Below, piece after piece: positions 5,457 to 7,198 of a stretch of DNA of 7,198 bases. The DNA comes from JBELMB01 sp042088665 (lineage in GTDB: Bacteria > Pseudomonadota > Alphaproteobacteria > Rhodobacterales > Rhodobacteraceae): positions 1 to 7,198 of the forward strand of contig JBELMB010000251.1 in the NCBI GenBank assembly GCA_042088665.1, given 5' to 3'. The translations under genes and the position numbers were made by a program. Below the pieces are notes generated by a model. It did not search any database. It saw nothing but the letters and a program-made list of their open reading frames with translations, and was not told the DNA's origin. Every line of letters begins with the position of its first letter. Positions within the stretch are counted from its first letter, which is position 1.

Positions 5457-7091
5457 TCACGCTGCCGCGCTGCGGCACAGGCAGCTGGCGCGGATCGGCA
5501 CGTCGGCGCGGGCCTGGGCCTGATCCAGCAGCAATTTGACATGCCGGCGTTCCAGCTCTTCGCCACGCCGCAGCAGGCATTCGTGCAACCCATGCAGGGC
5601 CCAGACATTACGCGGGTTCTGGCTGGGGCGTGGCAGGCTCTGGTCAAGGCCAAGATCCGCGCGGTAAACGGCCTCTGCCTCTTCGACATGCCCCGCTTCC
5701 ATCAACAAGGCGCCCAAGGCATGGCGCGTGGGCTGTGGCCAGCCCCATGGCTCCTCGTAGTTCAACCCGTCGTCCAGCGCCACGGCAGCCCGCAAATGGG
5801 TCAATCCCTCGTCCCGACGCCCGGCCTTGAAAGCCAGTTCGCCGAGCATCATGGCCTCGGCCACGGCGAGGATGTCGCGCGCGGAATTGTTGAACAGCAT
5901 CCGTTCTTCGGGGACAGCCGCAAAAGCGGTCTGGAAGACCGCGCGCGCCTTTTCTGCCTGCACGTGACGACCAAGGTTGGCCAAGGCGATGGCGCGGGCA
6001 TACAGGATCAGTGCATTGGTCGTGGTGTAGAGTGCGGTGTCCTCCGGCAAGGGCAGTTTCAGCGCCTCTTCCCAAAGACCAAAGCGGATGTAGACATGGG
6101 GCAATGCCGCCACGAAGGTCTCGAAGAGATCGGGATAGACGCGCACCACCTCGTCGGGCACCTCGCCGTGCAAACGCTGTGCCAATTCCAGAGATTTGGC
6201 CTTTTGCCCCAGGAACATCGCCCCGTAGAGTGCGAAATGCAGGTTGTGAATGCGGTAGAGCGCGTAGAAATTCGCCGGTCCCGCATAGGCCTTGAACCGG
6301 TCGTCGACCTCTGCGGCCGCAAGGTTGCGCGCCAGCACGTTCTGGTAGTCGCCGCACAGCACATCGATGTGGCTGGCCATATGCACCAGATGCCCCGCGT
6401 CCGGGACAAGCCCGGTCAACCGGTCTCCGTGGCGCAGGGCGCGTTCAGGATGCGGCGACATCTCCATCAGGTGGATGTACATGTGCAAGAGGCCGGGATG
6501 GTCCCAGGCCCCGGGCAACGCATCAAAGGCATGTTCCAGCACGGACATGGCCTCTGCAGTGGAGGCCTCCGTGTTGGGCGCGCCTTTGCGAAAGTCCCAA
6601 AGCTGCCAGGGCGTCCGGTTCATCAGGGCTTCGGCATAGACGAAACAGACGTCCAGATCCCTCGGATGCGCCGCGTAGACCGGGGCCATTGCCGCGGCAA
6701 AGGCATCGTTGAAAGGCTGGTAATCCTCGGTATCCGGATCGACCGGGTATCGCGCCCCCAGCGCGTCCAGAAGCGCGCGCTCAACGAGGCTGGCCCCGTC
6801 CGCCGCGCGCCCGTTCGCCAGTGCCGAATGGGCGCGGGTCAGGCAGGGGGCCTTTTCATCGGGGGAAAACACCTCCCACGGCTTGTTGTAGTTCGGCCCG
6901 AGAGCATAGGCGATGCCCCAATGCGCCAGCGCGCAATCCGCCGTAGCGGCCAGTGCCTTTTCGAAACAGCTGATGGCCTCTTCGTGATTGTAGCCAAACA
7001 ACCAGACCATCCCGCGATCGCACCAAATCTGGGCCTCCGGGTTGGCACTGGCGGGGCGGCTATAGGCGCCAAGGTCGAAATAGCGGGTCAC
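5457..7091 (-). CDS. Tetratricopeptide-like repeat protein with conserved His-rich motifs, function unknown
   Basis: From a GTG at 7091 the product is 544 aa, with no signal peptide or membrane helix, so it is probably cytoplasmic. An N-terminal helical repeat pair has a TPR consensus (WLFGYNHEEAISCFEKAL, then CALAHWGIAYALGPNYNKPW), and TPR-like pairs recur near the C-terminus (HALGALLMEAGHVEEAEAVY, WALHGLHECLLRRGEE). The middle holds H-M-Y-I-H-L-M-E (His203, His207, Glu210) and, about 25 residues later, GHLVHMASH (His234, His237, His241). I recall these motifs from a widespread, uncharacterised group of bacterial TPR proteins, where they could bind a metal. The frame stays open to a GTG at 7127. 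I prefer 7091 because GGAG lies six bases before it and the family-like sequence (TRYFDLGAYSRP) begins there. It is convergent with the tRNA and has no visible operon partner. The fold call is good and the function is unknown. Confidence 0.85.
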   Translation of the reverse strand: MTRYFDLGAYSRPASANPEAQIWCDRGMVWLFGYNHEEAISCFEKALAATADCALAHWGIAYALGPNYNKPWEVFSPDEKAPCLTRAHSALANGRAADGASLVERALLDALGARYPVDPDTEDYQPFNDAFAAAMAPVYAAHPRDLDVCFVYAEALMNRTPWQLWDFRKGAPNTEASTAEAMSVLEHAFDALPGAWDHPGLLHMYIHLMEMSPHPERALRHGDRLTGLVPDAGHLVHMASHIDVLCGDYQNVLARNLAAAEVDDRFKAYAGPANFYALYRIHNLHFALYGAMFLGQKAKSLELAQRLHGEVPDEVVRVYPDLFETFVAALPHVYIRFGLWEEALKLPLPEDTALYTTTNALILYARAIALANLGRHVQAEKARAVFQTAFAAVPEERMLFNNSARDILAVAEAMMLGELAFKAGRRDEGLTHLRAAVALDDGLNYEEPWGWPQPTRHALGALLMEAGHVEEAEAVYRADLGLDQSLPRPSQNPRNVWALHGLHECLLRRGEELERRHVKLLLDQAQARADVPIRASCLCRSAAA

Positions 7092-7198
7092 GGAAGTCTC
7101 CAAGGTCTGGCCAGCCCATGCATGCACCCGTCAACCGCCTGCCCGCTGTCTGACCTGCCACCGGACGGCGTGTCCATTGGTGACAGGTTGCGCTCAAG
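7092..7198 (-). promoter_or_regulatory. Upstream region of the TPR gene with ribosome binding site and possible -35 box
   Basis: On the - strand, GGAG (7098-7101) is spaced six bases from the GTG at 7091 and supports that start. Further upstream TTGACG (7129-7134) matches a sigma-70 -35 box, but nothing at the usual spacing resembles TATAAT, so the promoter call is weak. If it is real, transcription would begin downstream of the alternative GTG at 7127, which would also favour 7091. The remaining bases to the window end show no gene. Confidence 0.4.

Noticed and set aside
5243..5689. 148-aa open frame on the - strand running through the tRNA
   Set aside because: It overlaps the tRNA-Gly and the TPR gene in another frame and resembles no protein.
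1..7198. CRISPR arrays, insertion sequences, riboswitches
   Set aside because: No regularly spaced direct repeats, transposase sequence with terminal repeats, or recognisable riboswitch (including a cobalamin box before the RACo-like gene) was found.

Overview
The window is GC-rich with strong third-position G/C bias. Its gene types look like an alphaproteobacterium, most likely Rhodobacterales (Roseobacter-like): a class III CoA-transferase, a corrinoid-activating ASKHA protein with an Arg-rich tail, a tRNA-Gly(CCC) and a soluble-type TPR protein. This placement is inferred from familiarity with the protein sequences, not from a marker gene.

Layout, left to right. (1) Bases 10-1158 (+) encode a complete CaiB/BaiF-type CoA-transferase. 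(2) Bases 1257-1703 (+) encode a small exported DsrE-family protein whose frame is crossed by one TGA at 1566-1568. The TGA stands where I expect the conserved Cys of the V-C-N-N-T-L motif. After it the frame continues with family-like sequence to a TGA at 1701-1703, and a good Rho-independent terminator follows at 1729-1758. Conventional gene calling would cut this gene at 1568. It is either a selenoprotein with Sec at residue 104 or a gene with a single nonsense mutation. (3) Bases 1835-3886 (+) encode a [2Fe-2S]/ASKHA protein of the RACo/RamA type, which reductively reactivates cobalamin-dependent methyltransferases. (4) Bases 3887-4157 are non-coding and contain a strong hairpin. (5) Bases 4158-5087 (+) encode an N-terminal TIR-like domain fused to four transmembrane helices. 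A fifth helix and the C-terminal tail lie in another frame up to 5182, which suggests one missing base near 5022-5026. (6) A tRNA-Gly(CCC) with encoded CCA occupies 5218-5291. (7) Bases 5292-5456 are non-coding. (8) Bases 5457-7091 (-) encode a TPR-like protein with a His-rich core motif. (9) Bases 7092-7198 hold its upstream region.

The genes do not form one obvious pathway. The DsrE-like gene has its own ribosome binding site and terminator and so looks like its own transcription unit. The RACo-like gene would serve a methyltransferase encoded elsewhere, in Roseobacters perhaps the split cobalamin-dependent methionine synthase. The TIR-membrane gene beside a tRNA looks like an accessory, possibly defence-related, gene. 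The most interesting points are the candidate Sec codon in the DsrE-like gene and the TIR-transmembrane protein with its apparent frameshift.
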